Shown in pieces: positions 1-10,400 of a stretch of DNA of 64,000 nt. Made by a program: the position numbers and the translations under genes. The notes beneath the pieces were generated by a model. The model saw only the letters and a list, made by a program, of their open reading frames with translations, was not told the DNA's origin and made no database searches. The stretch is taken from contig CAKSTO010000002.1 in NCBI GenBank assembly GCA_934501115.1, positions 62,001 through 126,000 of the forward strand. Direction: 5' to 3'. This DNA is from an uncultured Faecalibacterium sp. (GTDB lineage: Bacteria; Bacillota; Clostridia; Oscillospirales; Ruminococcaceae). The first letter of the stretch is position 1, and each line of letters opens with the position of its first letter.

Positions 1-1
1 G

Positions 2-1150
2 CTTGATCGTGTTCTGGGCGGCGGCATCGTTTTGGGCGGCGTGGTACTTCTGAGCGGCGAGCCGGGAGTCGGCAAATCCACAATGCTGCTGCAGCTGTGT
101 GGCGCAATTTCCGGCAAGCACACTGTGCTGTATATCACCGGCGAGGAATCTGTCCGACAGGTCAAGCTGCGCGCTGCACGGCTCAAGGTTCCTCAGGAGA
201 ATATCTTTCTTGCAGCTGAAAACGACGTAGATGAGATCTGCGGCCTGATCGAAAAGGAAAAGCCGGATCTGGTTGTCATCGATTCGATCCAGACGATGCG
301 CTGCATGGATATTTCGTCCTCTTCCGGTACCGTGAGTCAGGTGAAGGAAAGCACCGCGCGGCTGCTTGCGGTGGCGAAAAAGCAGGAGATCCCAATGTTC
401 ATTGTAGGCCACGTAAACAAAGATGGCGCTATCGCCGGCCCCAAGGTCATGGAGCATATCGTGGACACCGTGCTCTATTTTGAAGGTGACAAAATGCTGC
501 CGTACCGCATCCTGCGCGCTGCTAAAAACCGCTACGGCTCCACCAATGAGCTCGGAATGTTTGATATGACAGGGCAGGGGCTGGCTGAGATCGAAAATCC
601 GTCGCAGATGCTTCTGGAGGGACGTCCATTGGGCGTTTCAGGCAACTGTGTAGCCTGCACCATTGAAGGAAGCCGCCCTATTCTGAGCGAGATTCAGGCG
701 CTGGCTACCAAAACGAATTTCCCAGCGCCGCGCCGCGCCTGCAGCGGATATGACTACAACCGCATGAATCTTCTGATCGCCGTGTTGGAAAAGCGCGCGG
801 GATATTTCTTTGGCAATCTGGATGTATATATCAATATCGTCGGAGGCATTGCCCTGAAGGATACCGCCTGTGACCTTTCAGTTTGTCTGAGCATGGTCTC
901 ATCCCTTCTGGATCGTCCGATCAGTGACAAGCTGATCGCCATCGGCGAGGTCGGTTTGGGTGGCGAGGTGCGCAGTGTGCCGAATCTGGAGCAGCGTCTG
1001 CATGAAGCAGAGCGCATTGGATTTGAACGTGCTGTGATCCCAAAACATAGTCTGAACCATCTGACTCAGGCAGATTACCCGGGGATGCAGCTGATTGGAG
1101 CTGCCTATATCGGGGATGCCATCAATGCGCTGAAAGCTGACCGTTTATAA
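2..1150 (+). CDS. radA: DNA repair protein RadA, 5'-truncated by window edge
   Basis: RadA is a RecA-like, DnaB-like helicase that drives branch migration during recombinational repair. The frame is already open at base 2, so the N-terminal C4 zinc finger lies outside the window. Visible are the Walker A motif GEPGVGKST, the RadA signature KNRYGS (normally KNRFG) and a C-terminal Lon-like domain from about residue 255 (GGIALKDTACDLSVCLSMVSS cut short here). The TTG at 32 is an internal codon, not the start. The recombinase gene follows after 9 bases, so the two are probably co-transcribed. Identification is firm; only the 5' end is missing. Confidence 0.93.
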   Translation, partial: LDRVLGGGIVLGGVVLLSGEPGVGKSTMLLQLCGAISGKHTVLYITGEESVRQVKLRAARLKVPQENIFLAAENDVDEICGLIEKEKPDLVVIDSIQTMRCMDISSSSGTVSQVKESTARLLAVAKKQEIPMFIVGHVNKDGAIAGPKVMEHIVDTVLYFEGDKMLPYRILRAAKNRYGSTNELGMFDMTGQGLAEIENPSQMLLEGRPLGVSGNCVACTIEGSRPILSEIQALATKTNFPAPRRACSGYDYNRMNLLIAVLEKRAGYFFGNLDVYINIVGGIALKDTACDLSVCLSMVSSLLDRPISDKLIAIGEVGLGGEVRSVPNLEQRLHEAERIGFERAVIPKHSLNHLTQADYPGMQLIGAAYIGDAINALKADRL

Positions 1151-1159
1151 AGAGGAATT

Positions 1160-2368
1160 ATGTCGATTTATCTGGATGAAAAGAACCCGGGCAAGCACAA
1201 ACCGTTTGATGATGCTTCACCGGATATCGTTGCGTATGTCCGCTATCTTGAAGTGATCGCCGGCAAGAGCGCCAATACGGCGTTCAGCTATTATTGTGAC
1301 CTTCGCGGCTTCAGTCGATTTATGAAGCGCCGCCGCGGCCTTGTGGCAGAAGACTGCGAAATGCAAAAGATCGACCCCAAGGGGCTGGACACCGCTTTCT
1401 GGGCGGAGGTCAGCAAAGAAGATGTCTACGAATATCTGTATTTTCTGAACCGTGAGTGCGGCAATAAAAAATCTTCTACCGCACGGCGTCTGGCAAGTCT
1501 GCATGGTTTCTATGATTATCTGGTCAATCAGGTCAATCTGCTGGAATTTGATCCGACAGCGGCGATCCATCCGCCAAAGCAGGATAAAGTCCTGCCAAAG
1601 TATCTGACGGCAGAGCAGTCCATGGATCTGCTGGAAAGCACCCAGACCCAAAGCGATTTCCCGGAGCGGGATTACTGTATGGTCGTTTTGTTCCTCAACT
1701 GCGGTATGCGCCTTGCAGAATTGGTCGGTATGGATCTGGAAGATATTGATCTGGAGAACCGTCAGATTCGTCTGTTCGGCAAGGGACACAAAGAACGCAT
1801 GGTCTATCTGAACGATGCCTGTGTAGAGGCGCTGCAGCTGTACCTGCATAAACGTAACACCATGGAGGGGCTTCTCCCACAGGAAAAAGCGGTCTTTATT
1901 ACCCGGCGGCGTAAGGAACGAATTTCAAATCGAAGAGTAGAACAGTTGGTGACAGGTGCGATGAAATCAGCCGGTCTGAAAGGCTTTTCCACCCACAAGC
2001 TGCGCCATACGGCTGCAACACTGATGTATCAGACAGGAAACGTAGATATCCTGACCTTGAAACAGCTGCTGGGTCATAGCAGTGTTTCAACGACGCAGAT
2101 CTACACACATCTACAGGAATTTCAGGTGCGCTCGGCCATCGAAGAAAATCCACTTGGAAAGATCTCGCAGAAAGCAGCTTCAAAAGCATCCTTGGATACA
2201 ACAGAACCGCAAACAGGGACGACACAAGAGGACTTGGCGAACTCCAAACCCGAAAGGAACGTTCCTTCGACAGAAACTGCTCCGATGGAGCCATTGTCCG
2301 GCATTGCAAAAGAAGGCTTCGGCATTGACCCCGCAAAATTAAACGAGGCTTTGGAGAAGACTTCGTGA
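1160..2368 (+). CDS. Tyrosine recombinase, XerC/XerD type, with C-terminal tail
   Basis: Site-specific recombinase of the phage-integrase family, 402 aa. It has an N-terminal SAM-like core-binding domain (about residues 20-125) and a catalytic domain with the tetrad visible: Arg in NCGMRLAEL, His and Arg in HKLRHTAA, His in LLGHSS and the nucleophile Tyr in TTQIYTHL. The fold ends near residue 345. The last 55-60 residues are Thr/Glu/Pro/Lys-rich, look disordered and are absent from standard Xer proteins of about 300 aa. The gene follows radA with a GAGG-like site (aaagaggaattATG). No mobile-element genes flank it, so a housekeeping chromosome-dimer role is plausible, but XerC and XerD cannot be told apart here. 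Confidence 0.85.
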   Translation: MSIYLDEKNPGKHKPFDDASPDIVAYVRYLEVIAGKSANTAFSYYCDLRGFSRFMKRRRGLVAEDCEMQKIDPKGLDTAFWAEVSKEDVYEYLYFLNRECGNKKSSTARRLASLHGFYDYLVNQVNLLEFDPTAAIHPPKQDKVLPKYLTAEQSMDLLESTQTQSDFPERDYCMVVLFLNCGMRLAELVGMDLEDIDLENRQIRLFGKGHKERMVYLNDACVEALQLYLHKRNTMEGLLPQEKAVFITRRRKERISNRRVEQLVTGAMKSAGLKGFSTHKLRHTAATLMYQTGNVDILTLKQLLGHSSVSTTQIYTHLQEFQVRSAIEENPLGKISQKAASKASLDTTEPQTGTTQEDLANSKPERNVPSTETAPMEPLSGIAKEGFGIDPAKLNEALEKTS

Positions 2369-2410
2369 ATTTTGCATGAGTACAGCTGACTGAAAATTGA
2401 CCGAAAATCA

Positions 2411-2460
2411 AAAAACGCCCGAGGGTCTGTGAACAAAGCAACAGACTTTCGGGCGTTTTT
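2411..2460 (+). terminator. Rho-independent terminator after the recombinase
   Basis: Long hairpin with arms beginning ACGCCCGA and ending TCGGGCGT around a second TCTGT/ACAGA stem, followed by TTTTT. It lies 43 bases past the recombinase stop and closes the radA unit. Confidence 0.85.
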
Positions 2461-2461
2461 A

Positions 2462-2852
2462 ATACGATGAATGAGTTCAGGATAAGCACAGAAAAATAAA
2501 ATGAACCGAGACAAGCGATTTTGGTCCGTGGTTGTACAGAGTTCCTAAGAATCAGGAATACATACACAGGAATATATAGCTGCTAGAGCGGCGTTGTCCA
2601 AAGGATTCGAGTGCATTGCAGAATAAAAGAAAGCAAAAACATCAGATTCTTTGGAAGTTGTTTGCAAGACTCAAATTAGCCGTAAAATGGAAGGATAAGC
2701 TCAAAACCAGGAAAAGAGGGCTTTTTCACTTCCCTTTATTTCACATAACGTGCATTATGCGAAATGCACGTTCTCGAAACCAAAGGTCTCCTCTCTTGCG
2801 TTGACTGCATTCGGAGATCTTTGATTCTACTCATCGGCTCTTTCCGTGAAGA
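2462..2852. other. Gene-free interval of about 390 bp with one inverted repeat
   Basis: No convincing gene is seen. The only open frame of note (2616-2804, plus) is short, very basic and lacks a good ribosome site. A perfect inverted repeat, AACGTGCATT at 2747-2756 and AATGCACGTT at 2763-2772 with a 6-base loop, is present but is not followed by a T run on either strand. The stretch is visibly richer in A+T than the flanking genes and could be a degraded gene or an unrecognised small RNA. Confidence 0.5.
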
Positions 2853-3707
2853 TCAGTCCGATAACGGATCCGTCCCAAAATATTCACAGATTGCTTCGTA
2901 GTAGATTCGTGCGGTTCTTGCACAGCCTTCATCGCTGCCAAACTGCATAACATCCGATGCGCTGGTCACAAAGCATTGCTCTGCCAGAACCGCAGGACAG
3001 TTCACGTCCTCCAACAATGTAAAGCTCCGTTCTCCCCGAACCTCGGTGTGCGTCGATTCCACAAGTTGTTTTTGGTCATTCTCCAGATAATAAATGTACC
3101 GGATTCCCCCATGCCCGCGCAGCGACGCTCCGGCAGACTGCATCCTTTGGGATAAAAGCTGTGCAAAATAAAAGCTCTCATTGTGCCATGTGCGCCCCGG
3201 AACGGTTGGATAACACTCGAACCCTGATGCTGCGGAACCGTTCGCAGCGGAGTTTCCGTGAATGGACAGCAGCAATTGCGGATTTTGCTCTCTGACCGTT
3301 GCGGCACGCTGTGCAGGTGTAGCTGTCTCATCAAAGCTCTCCCGAGTTTGTAACGGCAGATAGTTTGGGTCTTGTTCCAGCCATGCAATCAATGCCGCAG
3401 CCGTCGCAGCTGTCATATTTTTTTCCTCGATCACTCCCCTTGCGCCCGGGTCGGCACCCCCGTGTCCAGCGTCCACTGCAACCCGGTACGGCGGATCACC
3501 CACCTGCGGGTGGAACTCTTCGCCTGCAATACTGGCTGCGGGCTGATGGGTCTGAAGTGTGCGAGCGGCGTGCCAAAGGGACAGTCCGAACCATCCCGCT
3601 GTGACACAAAGGAAAAGTATCACGAGCGTTTTTAACCTGTGAAGCGCATGTTTTTTCTTTGTGGATTTTTTTCTCTTTTTTGCCGTTTTGCGATAATGCT
3701 CAGCCAT
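2853..3707 (-). CDS. N-acetylmuramoyl-L-alanine amidase (Amidase_3 family)
   Basis: Zn-dependent peptidoglycan amidase that cleaves the bond between MurNAc and L-Ala, 284 aa. A basic N-terminus is followed by one membrane anchor at about residues 28-50 (TLVILFLCVTAGWFGLSL), so the enzyme is tethered outside the cell. The catalytic domain starts near residue 70 with VDAGHGGADPGA (zinc His), then EEKN (zinc Glu) and LLSIHGNSA (second zinc His). It resembles the CwlD/CwlC/AmiC group. CwlD acts on spore cortex in spore-formers, but the membership is too broad to assign that role. It has no close operon partner: mutS2 lies upstream behind a terminator. Confidence 0.88.
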   Translation of the reverse strand: MAEHYRKTAKKRKKSTKKKHALHRLKTLVILFLCVTAGWFGLSLWHAARTLQTHQPAASIAGEEFHPQVGDPPYRVAVDAGHGGADPGARGVIEEKNMTAATAAALIAWLEQDPNYLPLQTRESFDETATPAQRAATVREQNPQLLLSIHGNSAANGSAASGFECYPTVPGRTWHNESFYFAQLLSQRMQSAGASLRGHGGIRYIYYLENDQKQLVESTHTEVRGERSFTLLEDVNCPAVLAEQCFVTSASDVMQFGSDEGCARTARIYYEAICEYFGTDPLSD

Positions 3708-3783
3708 CTGTTATTACTTCCCTGTCTTTACGATCTTCATTGATATAATACGAATGTTCCTGCAAAATTCATGCATCCTGAGC

Positions 3784-3819
3784 AAAAAAGCTACCCGAAA
3801 ATTTTCCGGATAGCTTTTT
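3784..3819 (-). terminator. Terminator after mutS2
   Basis: On the minus strand the hairpin AAGCTATCCGG / CGGGTAGCTT with an AAAATTTT centre is followed by six T. It lies just past the mutS2 stop and before the amidase gene. Confidence 0.85.
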
Positions 3820-3825
3820 GTAAAA

Positions 3826-6237
3826 TCACTTCAGTTCGACTACTGTTACGCCGCTTTCGCCCTCGCCGTAACGCCCCAGACGGAAACTTTTGACCATGCG
3901 GTTTCCCCGCAGATGTTTATGGATTGCAGTGCGCAGCGCACCGGTTCCGTTTCCATGGATCAGATAGATCACAGTCTGCCCATTCAAAACAGCCCGGTCG
4001 ATAAAAGAATCCACCTCCGGAAGCGCTTCATCTACAGTCAGCCCCAACAGGTTGCACTCCATTTTTGCGCTGCGCTGTGCGCGCTCTACCCTGCCGTTCG
4101 GACGGTTGGCATCACCGGTCAGACGGGAGTAACGCTGCTGTGCCCTTGTCTGCGGTTTTTTCTCTTTGATGAGTTTTTCCGGCTGCTTCAAGCCTGTGAG
4201 CGGGACCTTTGTCTTAATGATACCTGCGCGTACCAAAACATCGCCGTTTTTATCCGGCAGAGCCAGCACGGTGGCCAGTTGGTTCAGCTCTGCAATGCAG
4301 ACCTCCTGCCCTACGTTCACTTCCTTCAGCGGAACAAACTCCTTGACCGGATTATGCACGACTTCTGTACCGATAAAGAGCTTCTCTGACTCTTTTTTAG
4401 CGATTTCACGGGCACGCTGCGCCTTTTGCTGTGTACTCAGGCGCTCATCCTTCTGCAGCTGGCGCAGCTCATCCGTCAACGCATAGGCCTGACTTTCCAC
4501 CTGCTGTGCCAGTGCACGAGCCTTGGCACGGGCTGCTTCCAGCTCATTCTCGCCCTGCTGGATCAGTTCGTCTCGCTTCTTTTGTGCTGCCTCCAACTGA
4601 TGGGAAGCTTCGTTTTTCAGTGCATCTACTTCATTCTGGCTTTCCTTCAGCTGCAGCTTCAGGTCGTCCAGTTGTCCCAGAACGGCATCCAGCCGTTTAT
4701 CTTCTGCCGAAAGATGCTGCTGTGCAGCCTCGATCACTCGCCCCGGGATACCGAGCTTTTCACTGATCAGGAACGCATTGGACTTGCCCGGCACGCCGAC
4801 ACTCAGTTTATAGGTCGGGCGCAGTGTTTCAAGGTCGAACTCACAGCTTGCGTTGACGACCCCCTTTGTCTCCAATGCAAAAACCTTCAGCTCTGCATAA
4901 TGCGTTGTCGCCATCAGCAGCACTCCCCGGCGGCGCAGTTCTTCAATGATCGCAACAGCCAGCGCCGCGCCCTCGGCAGGATCTGTGCCGGCACCCAGCT
5001 CATCCAGCAGCACCAGCGTGTGTGGCATCGCCAGCTCCAGAATGCCAGTGATCTTTTTCATGTGTCCGGAAAATGTGGAAAGACTCTGCTCAATGCTCTG
5101 TTCATCGCCGATATCCACCAGAAATTCATCAAATACGCAGATTTCGCTGCGTTCGTCAGCAGGGATCAGAAAACCACACTGCGCCATGGCGCACAACAAA
5201 CCAGCTGTTTTCAGGGTAACGGTTTTGCCGCCGGTATTCGGGCCGGTAATGATCAGCGAATCGTATTCCCTGCCCAAGGCAATGTCAACAGGTACGCATT
5301 TTTGAGGATCGATCAGTGGATGGCGGGCACGGATCAGTGAAAAGGAATTGTCTGTACGGACAGCAGGTTTGAACGCTTTCAGATCCAATGCCAGCCGTGC
5401 TTTTGCAAGAAGGATGTCGATTTCCAGCATAGCTCTGTAGCTGTACTGGAACTGCGGCTCAATGGCAGCCACCTGCGCGGTAAAAGCCACCAGAATCCGC
5501 TCGATCTCCTGCGCTTCCTGCGCACGATACTGCAGAATGCGTGCATTTGCTTCTACGACCGCTTGCGGCTCCACGAAAACGGTGGCACCGGTAGAAGAAA
5601 CGTCATGGATAATACCGCTCACCTCGCTGCGGTACTCGCTTTTGACCGGAACAACATACCGCCCATTGCGCATGGAGACTACACTTTCCTGCAGATACTT
5701 GGAGGTGTCCATATTGCGCACCATGCTTTCCAGACGGTCACGGATGCTGTTTTCCGTTGCACGGATCTTCTTGCGCAGGTCGTTCAGCGTGTAGGATGCA
5801 GTGTCTGCCATCGCATCCGGAGCGAGGATCGCGCTGGAGATCTGTTGCTCCAGACCGGGCTGCGGTGCCAGCGCATAGAACAGATCATCTGTCGGCAGCG
5901 CATCGTGCTCCGATGCACCGTACCAGCTGTTTAGATTCTGAAAATTGCGCAGCGCACCTGCCACCATCAGCAGTTCACCCATAGACAGCACACCGCCCTT
6001 GACAGCTCGTGCCGCCAGTTGACTGACGCCTTCCACTCCGCCGAAACGGGGAGAACCGTTCTTAATGAGGAGCGTATTGATCGCATCTGTCTGTTCCAGC
6101 GCATACCGCACTTCATCCGGGTCGCACTGCGGTTCAATTTTCAAGAGCTTTTCCCGCGCTTCCTTGCACACGCAGCCATCGGCAGCGCGGGAGATGATCT
6201 TGTCGAGTTCCAGTGTTCTCAGGTAACTTGTTTCCAT
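3826..6237 (-). CDS. mutS2: MutS2 family ATPase/nuclease
   Basis: MutS2 (803 aa) binds branched DNA and suppresses homologous recombination; in Firmicutes it also acts at collided ribosomes (RqcU). It lacks the mismatch-recognition domain of MutS. Visible are the MutS core, the ATPase with Walker A GPNTGGKTVTLK and Walker B LVLLDELGAGTDP, a long coiled coil (about residues 515-620) and a C-terminal Smr nuclease domain with the LIHGNGTGAL motif. The length is normal for the family. It lies 75 bases downstream of pfkA, with a strong terminator between them, so its own promoter must sit in a very short space or transcription must read through. Confidence 0.95.
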   Translation of the reverse strand: METSYLRTLELDKIISRAADGCVCKEAREKLLKIEPQCDPDEVRYALEQTDAINTLLIKNGSPRFGGVEGVSQLAARAVKGGVLSMGELLMVAGALRNFQNLNSWYGASEHDALPTDDLFYALAPQPGLEQQISSAILAPDAMADTASYTLNDLRKKIRATENSIRDRLESMVRNMDTSKYLQESVVSMRNGRYVVPVKSEYRSEVSGIIHDVSSTGATVFVEPQAVVEANARILQYRAQEAQEIERILVAFTAQVAAIEPQFQYSYRAMLEIDILLAKARLALDLKAFKPAVRTDNSFSLIRARHPLIDPQKCVPVDIALGREYDSLIITGPNTGGKTVTLKTAGLLCAMAQCGFLIPADERSEICVFDEFLVDIGDEQSIEQSLSTFSGHMKKITGILELAMPHTLVLLDELGAGTDPAEGAALAVAIIEELRRRGVLLMATTHYAELKVFALETKGVVNASCEFDLETLRPTYKLSVGVPGKSNAFLISEKLGIPGRVIEAAQQHLSAEDKRLDAVLGQLDDLKLQLKESQNEVDALKNEASHQLEAAQKKRDELIQQGENELEAARAKARALAQQVESQAYALTDELRQLQKDERLSTQQKAQRAREIAKKESEKLFIGTEVVHNPVKEFVPLKEVNVGQEVCIAELNQLATVLALPDKNGDVLVRAGIIKTKVPLTGLKQPEKLIKEKKPQTRAQQRYSRLTGDANRPNGRVERAQRSAKMECNLLGLTVDEALPEVDSFIDRAVLNGQTVIYLIHGNGTGALRTAIHKHLRGNRMVKSFRLGRYGEGESGVTVVELK

Positions 6238-6247
6238 AGGTCTCCTT

Positions 6248-6292
6248 ATAAAAAAGAGCCATTCTCCTGATGTTTTTCAAGAGAACAGCTCC
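6248..6292 (-). terminator. Terminator between pfkA and mutS2
   Basis: Minus-strand hairpin with 11-bp arms GAGCTGTTCTC and GAGAATGGCTC (two G-U pairs), then TTTTTT. The T run ends only about 12 bases before the mutS2 start codon. Confidence 0.8.
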
Positions 6293-6312
6293 AATGCTCG
6301 ATGCGAAAAGTG

Positions 6313-7287
6313 TCAGATAGAAATGGTATTGCACACATCGATCAGAACCGGGTCGAGAGTCTTGGTCATCTCCAGAGCCTCATCTACAGGGTAATCTACC
6401 AGCTTTTCACCTTTCATGCCAACAATGCGGTTGTACTTTCCCTGCTCCAGCAGGCAGACAGCATGATAGCCCATAGCAGAGGCATTCACGCGGTCACGCA
6501 GTGTAGGAGAGCCGCCACGCTGCACATGACCCAGAATAGTCGCGCGGGAATCAATGCCGGTCCGCGCCTGGATCTCATTGGCAATCTCCTGCGCATGGCC
6601 AACGCCTTCAGCAACAATGATGATAAAATGGCGCTTGCCCGTTTTCTGCGTCTCGGCGATCTTATCCAGAATATCGCGCTGCATATCGAACTCTTTCTCG
6701 GGCAGCAGCACGGCCATTGCACCCGATGCGATTGCAACATTCAAGGCAATGTAGCCAGCGTTGCGTCCCATAACCTCAACCACGCTGCAGCGGTCATGGC
6801 TCTGCGTAGTATCGCGCAGTTTGTCGATCATCTCCAGAGCGGTGTTCATGGCGGTATCGTAGCCGATGGTATAGTCGGTGCAGGAAATATCATTATCGAT
6901 GGTGCCGGGCAGACCGATCATCGGGATGCCGCGGTGTGCCAGCTCACGAGCACCACGGTAAGAACCGTCACCGCCAATGACGACCAGCGCATCAATGCCA
7001 AGCTCACGGCACTTTTCGGCACCTTTATCCTGACCTTCCTTGGTTTTGAATTCCAGACAGCGTGCGGTATACAGAATCGTACCGCCGGCAGAGATGATAT
7101 TCGAGACACTGCGCAGGTTCATCTCAAAGCATTCGCCGTTCAGCAGGCCATTGTAGCCACGCTGAATGCCGATCATTCGATAACCCTTGTGCAAGCCTGT
7201 GCGAACCACAGCGCGCACGGCAGCGTTCATGCCGGGAGCATCACCGCCGCTTGTCAGCACGCCAATCGTTTTGATCTGCTTTTCCAT
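6313..7287 (-). CDS. pfkA: ATP-dependent 6-phosphofructokinase
   Basis: Phosphorylates fructose 6-phosphate to the 1,6-bisphosphate, the committed step of glycolysis. The 324-aa protein is the usual size of bacterial group-I PFK. Seen are the ATP-binding GVLTSGGDAPGMNAAVR, the catalytic TIDNDI loop (LPGTIDNDISCTDYT), and the substrate-binding GRNAGYIAL and VQRGGSPTLRDR. I chose the ATG at 7287 over an ATG 30 bases upstream because GGAGGG at 7298-7303 is spaced ten bases from it. It is preceded by its own promoter although dnaE lies upstream in the same direction. Confidence 0.95.
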   Translation of the reverse strand: MEKQIKTIGVLTSGGDAPGMNAAVRAVVRTGLHKGYRMIGIQRGYNGLLNGECFEMNLRSVSNIISAGGTILYTARCLEFKTKEGQDKGAEKCRELGIDALVVIGGDGSYRGARELAHRGIPMIGLPGTIDNDISCTDYTIGYDTAMNTALEMIDKLRDTTQSHDRCSVVEVMGRNAGYIALNVAIASGAMAVLLPEKEFDMQRDILDKIAETQKTGKRHFIIIVAEGVGHAQEIANEIQARTGIDSRATILGHVQRGGSPTLRDRVNASAMGYHAVCLLEQGKYNRIVGMKGEKLVDYPVDEALEMTKTLDPVLIDVCNTISI

Positions 7288-7404
7288 ACGAGAGATTCCC
7301 TCCAATTTGTTCTTCATTTACCCAAATGAGCCAATGCCCTCTATTCAGCACCGCTCAGCGCAAGGTTCAGAGATCCTTTTGATACCTTAAACTCGCCTTG
7401 AATC

Positions 7405-7433
7405 ATTATATCACAAAGCGCAGATTTTGAAAA
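7405..7433 (-). promoter_or_regulatory. Predicted sigma-A promoter for pfkA
   Basis: On the minus strand TTTTCA (7433-7428), a 17-bp spacer and TATAAT (7410-7405) with the extended TGA just upstream. It lies 118 bases before the pfkA start and after the dnaE stop. Confidence 0.65.
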
Positions 7434-7466
7434 CATCCATCCTGTCGCAATTCGTGCACAGAAATG

Positions 7467-10400
7467 TCATTTTGTTGCAACATTCTCGCTTCCAACCAGC
7501 CGCTTCAGCTCCTGGAAGAAGAGCGGATGCCCCGAGGTGTAAAGCCGCCGGGGAGCAGCCAGTTTCTGCTTTGTATCCTCCAGATACAGGATCACAGGGA
7601 TATCTCCGTCAAAGATCTCCAACAGATTCACGACCTTTGCATATTCTCTGCTGTCGCGGGACGGCAGACGGATAAATACTTTTTTTGCTGCATTCTTCAA
7701 CGGATCCGGTCTGCCGCGATCCGGTCTGGCCGGATTGTAGGTCTCGATCGGGATGATGCTTTCTGCCAGAAGCTTGGAGGCCTCGTCCTCGCGCACAGAC
7801 AGTTTACCATCGATCACAACGACCGCATTTTCATGCAGAGCATCGCGGTACTGATCCAGCACCTTTGGAAACACGATCACCTCCATGGTTCCGGTTAGAT
7901 CCTCCACACTGGTAAAAGCCATCATGCTGTTGGATTTTGTGGTCATCATGCGGCTTTTAACCACCGCACATACAATACGCACACGTTCGCCATCCTGCAC
8001 GTGGGCGTCTTCACCGGTCAGAGCTTTGATGGAGTGAGATGCGATCTTCGCAGACTGCTCACGATACGCATCCAGCGGGTGTCCGGACAGGTACAGACCG
8101 CTGACATCTTTCTCCTGCTGCAAAAGCTCCTGATGACTGTATTCTGACAGCTCCCGGATCTCGTAGACATCCTCTGCAGCGCCGTCTTCTCCCTCTCCGC
8201 TCATGACCGAGAAGAGATCCAGCTGACCGTCCAGATTCCTGCGTGAGTCGGTCTCAATGCTCTTCAGGATACCTTCCACCGCCTCTACAAGGCTGCGGCG
8301 GTTATAACCCATGTGGTCAAAAGCACCTGCTTTGATCAGGCATTCTACAGCCCGGCGATTCAATTCACTGCCGTGCATCCGCTTGCAGAAATCGTACAGG
8401 CTGGTGTAGGGCTTATCTGTCCGATCCTTGACAACATTCTCGATCAGATTCCGGCCGACATTCTTGACCGCATTCAGGCCGAATCGGATCTGCCCTCTGT
8501 CATCCGCCGTGAATCCTCCATTGGAAACATTCACATCCGGCGGAAGGACTTTAATGCCGAGGCGGGCACACTCGCCGGAATATTCGATCACCTTGTCCGT
8601 GTTATCCAGCACGCTGGTCAGCAGGGCGGCCATAAATTCACTGGGGTAATGGCACTTGAGGTATGCGGTCTGGAATGCGACGTATGCGTAGCAGGCGGCA
8701 TGGCTCTTGTTGAACGCGTAGGACGCAAAGCTGGACATCTCATCGTAGATCTCGTTTGCAACCTTTTCCGGGATGCCGTTTGCCACACAGCCGGGGCATT
8801 CATTGCCCGGATCTGTGCAGCCGTGGACAAAATGCTCCCGTTCCGCTTCCATGACAGCATGCTTCTTTTTGCTCATTGCACGGCGAACATTATCCGCCTG
8901 CCCAAAGGAGAATCCGGCTAACTCGCGGAAGATCTGCATAACCTGTTCCTGATAGACGATACAGCCATTGGTCACATCCAGAATATGTGCCAGCTGAGGT
9001 GTTTTATAGCGGATCTTATCCGGCTCGTGGCGGTTACGAAGGTAAGTGGGGATGGAATCCATTGGCCCCGGGCGGTACAGGCTGATCAAAGCGATGACGT
9101 CTTCAAGGTTCTGCGGCTGCAGCCCGACCAGAACCTGTTTCATCCCAGAGGATTCCAGCTGGAACACACCCTCGGTATCGCCCTGCCCCAGCATCTTATA
9201 CGTGCGCGGATCATCGTAATCCAGATTCTGGATCGAAAAATCAGGATGGCGTTTCTGCACAGCAAGTTCGGCGTCACGAATGACAGTCAAAGTGCGTAGC
9301 CCGAGAAAATCCATTTTCAACAGACCAAGTTCTTCGATCTCAGTCATGTTGAACTGGGTCACGGGAAGGCCGTCGTTGGTCGCTAACGGCAGGTAATAAT
9401 CCGTTGGTTCCGGGGTGATCACGACGCCCGCCGCATGGGTAGATGCGTGGCGCGGCATCCCCTCCACCTTGAGTGCAGTGTCGATCAGCTCTTTCACCTG
9501 CGGGTCGCTGTCATACATGCGTTTGAGTTCAGCAGAAACCTCCAACGCGCGCTTCAGCGTCATTTTCAGCTCCATCGGAACCAGCTTTGCGACCACATCC
9601 ACCTGCTGATATGGGATCCCCATCACACGTCCTACGTCACGGATCGCATTGCGCGCGGCCATAGTGCCAAAGGTGACGATCTGAGCCACATGGTCGGCAC
9701 CGTATTTTCGGTTCACATAGTCAATGACTTCCTGCCGTCGTTCATAACAGAAATCCACATCGAAATCAGGCATGCTGACGCGTTCCGGATTCAGGAAACG
9801 CTCAAAGATCAGATTGTAGCGGATGGGGTCGATGTCCGTGATGCCGACGCTGTAAGCGGCAATGCTGCCCGCACCGGAGCCGCGCCCCGGCCCCACCGGG
9901 ATCCCCTGGCTCTTGGCATAGTTGACGTAATCCCAGACGATGAGGTAATAGTTTGTATAACCCATCTTTTTGACCACGCCGATCTCATATTGCAGACGAT
10001 CTTTGTTTGCCTGCGGCACATCGGGGCCGTAACGATGCTCCAGACCCTCCCAACAGAGCTTTTCAAAGAACTCCTGATTGTCCATGCCGTCCGGGGCTTT
10101 GTAGTATGGAATCTTCGTATGGCCGAAATCGAAGTCGAAATTACACTGTTCTGCAATTTTAGCGGTGTTCGCACATGCTTCGGGCACCATGGAGAACAGA
10201 TCGTACATCTCGTCTGTGGTCTTAACATAAAACTCGTCGGTCTGGAATTCCATACGGTCAGCGTCCTGAATGGTCTTGCCTGTCTGGATGCACAGCAGGA
10301 TCCCCTGCATTTTTGCGTCCTCTTTGCGCAGATAGTGGGAGTCATTGGTGGCTGCCATGGGGATGCCCGTTTCCCGGGAAAGCTTGATAAGCTGAGGCAG

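Noticed and set aside
1160..2368. Tyrosine recombinase as an integrase of a mobile element
   Set aside because: It directly follows radA and is closed by a terminator; no attachment repeats or cargo genes lie beside it, so a chromosomal Xer role is simpler.
2616..2804. 62-codon basic open frame in the gene-free gap
   Set aside because: No ribosome site, no recognisable motif and unlike the codon use of the neighbours.
7396..7410. Possible PerR-type palindrome over the pfkA -10
   Set aside because: The resemblance comes mostly from the TATAAT of the promoter itself, and symmetry is poor on one side.
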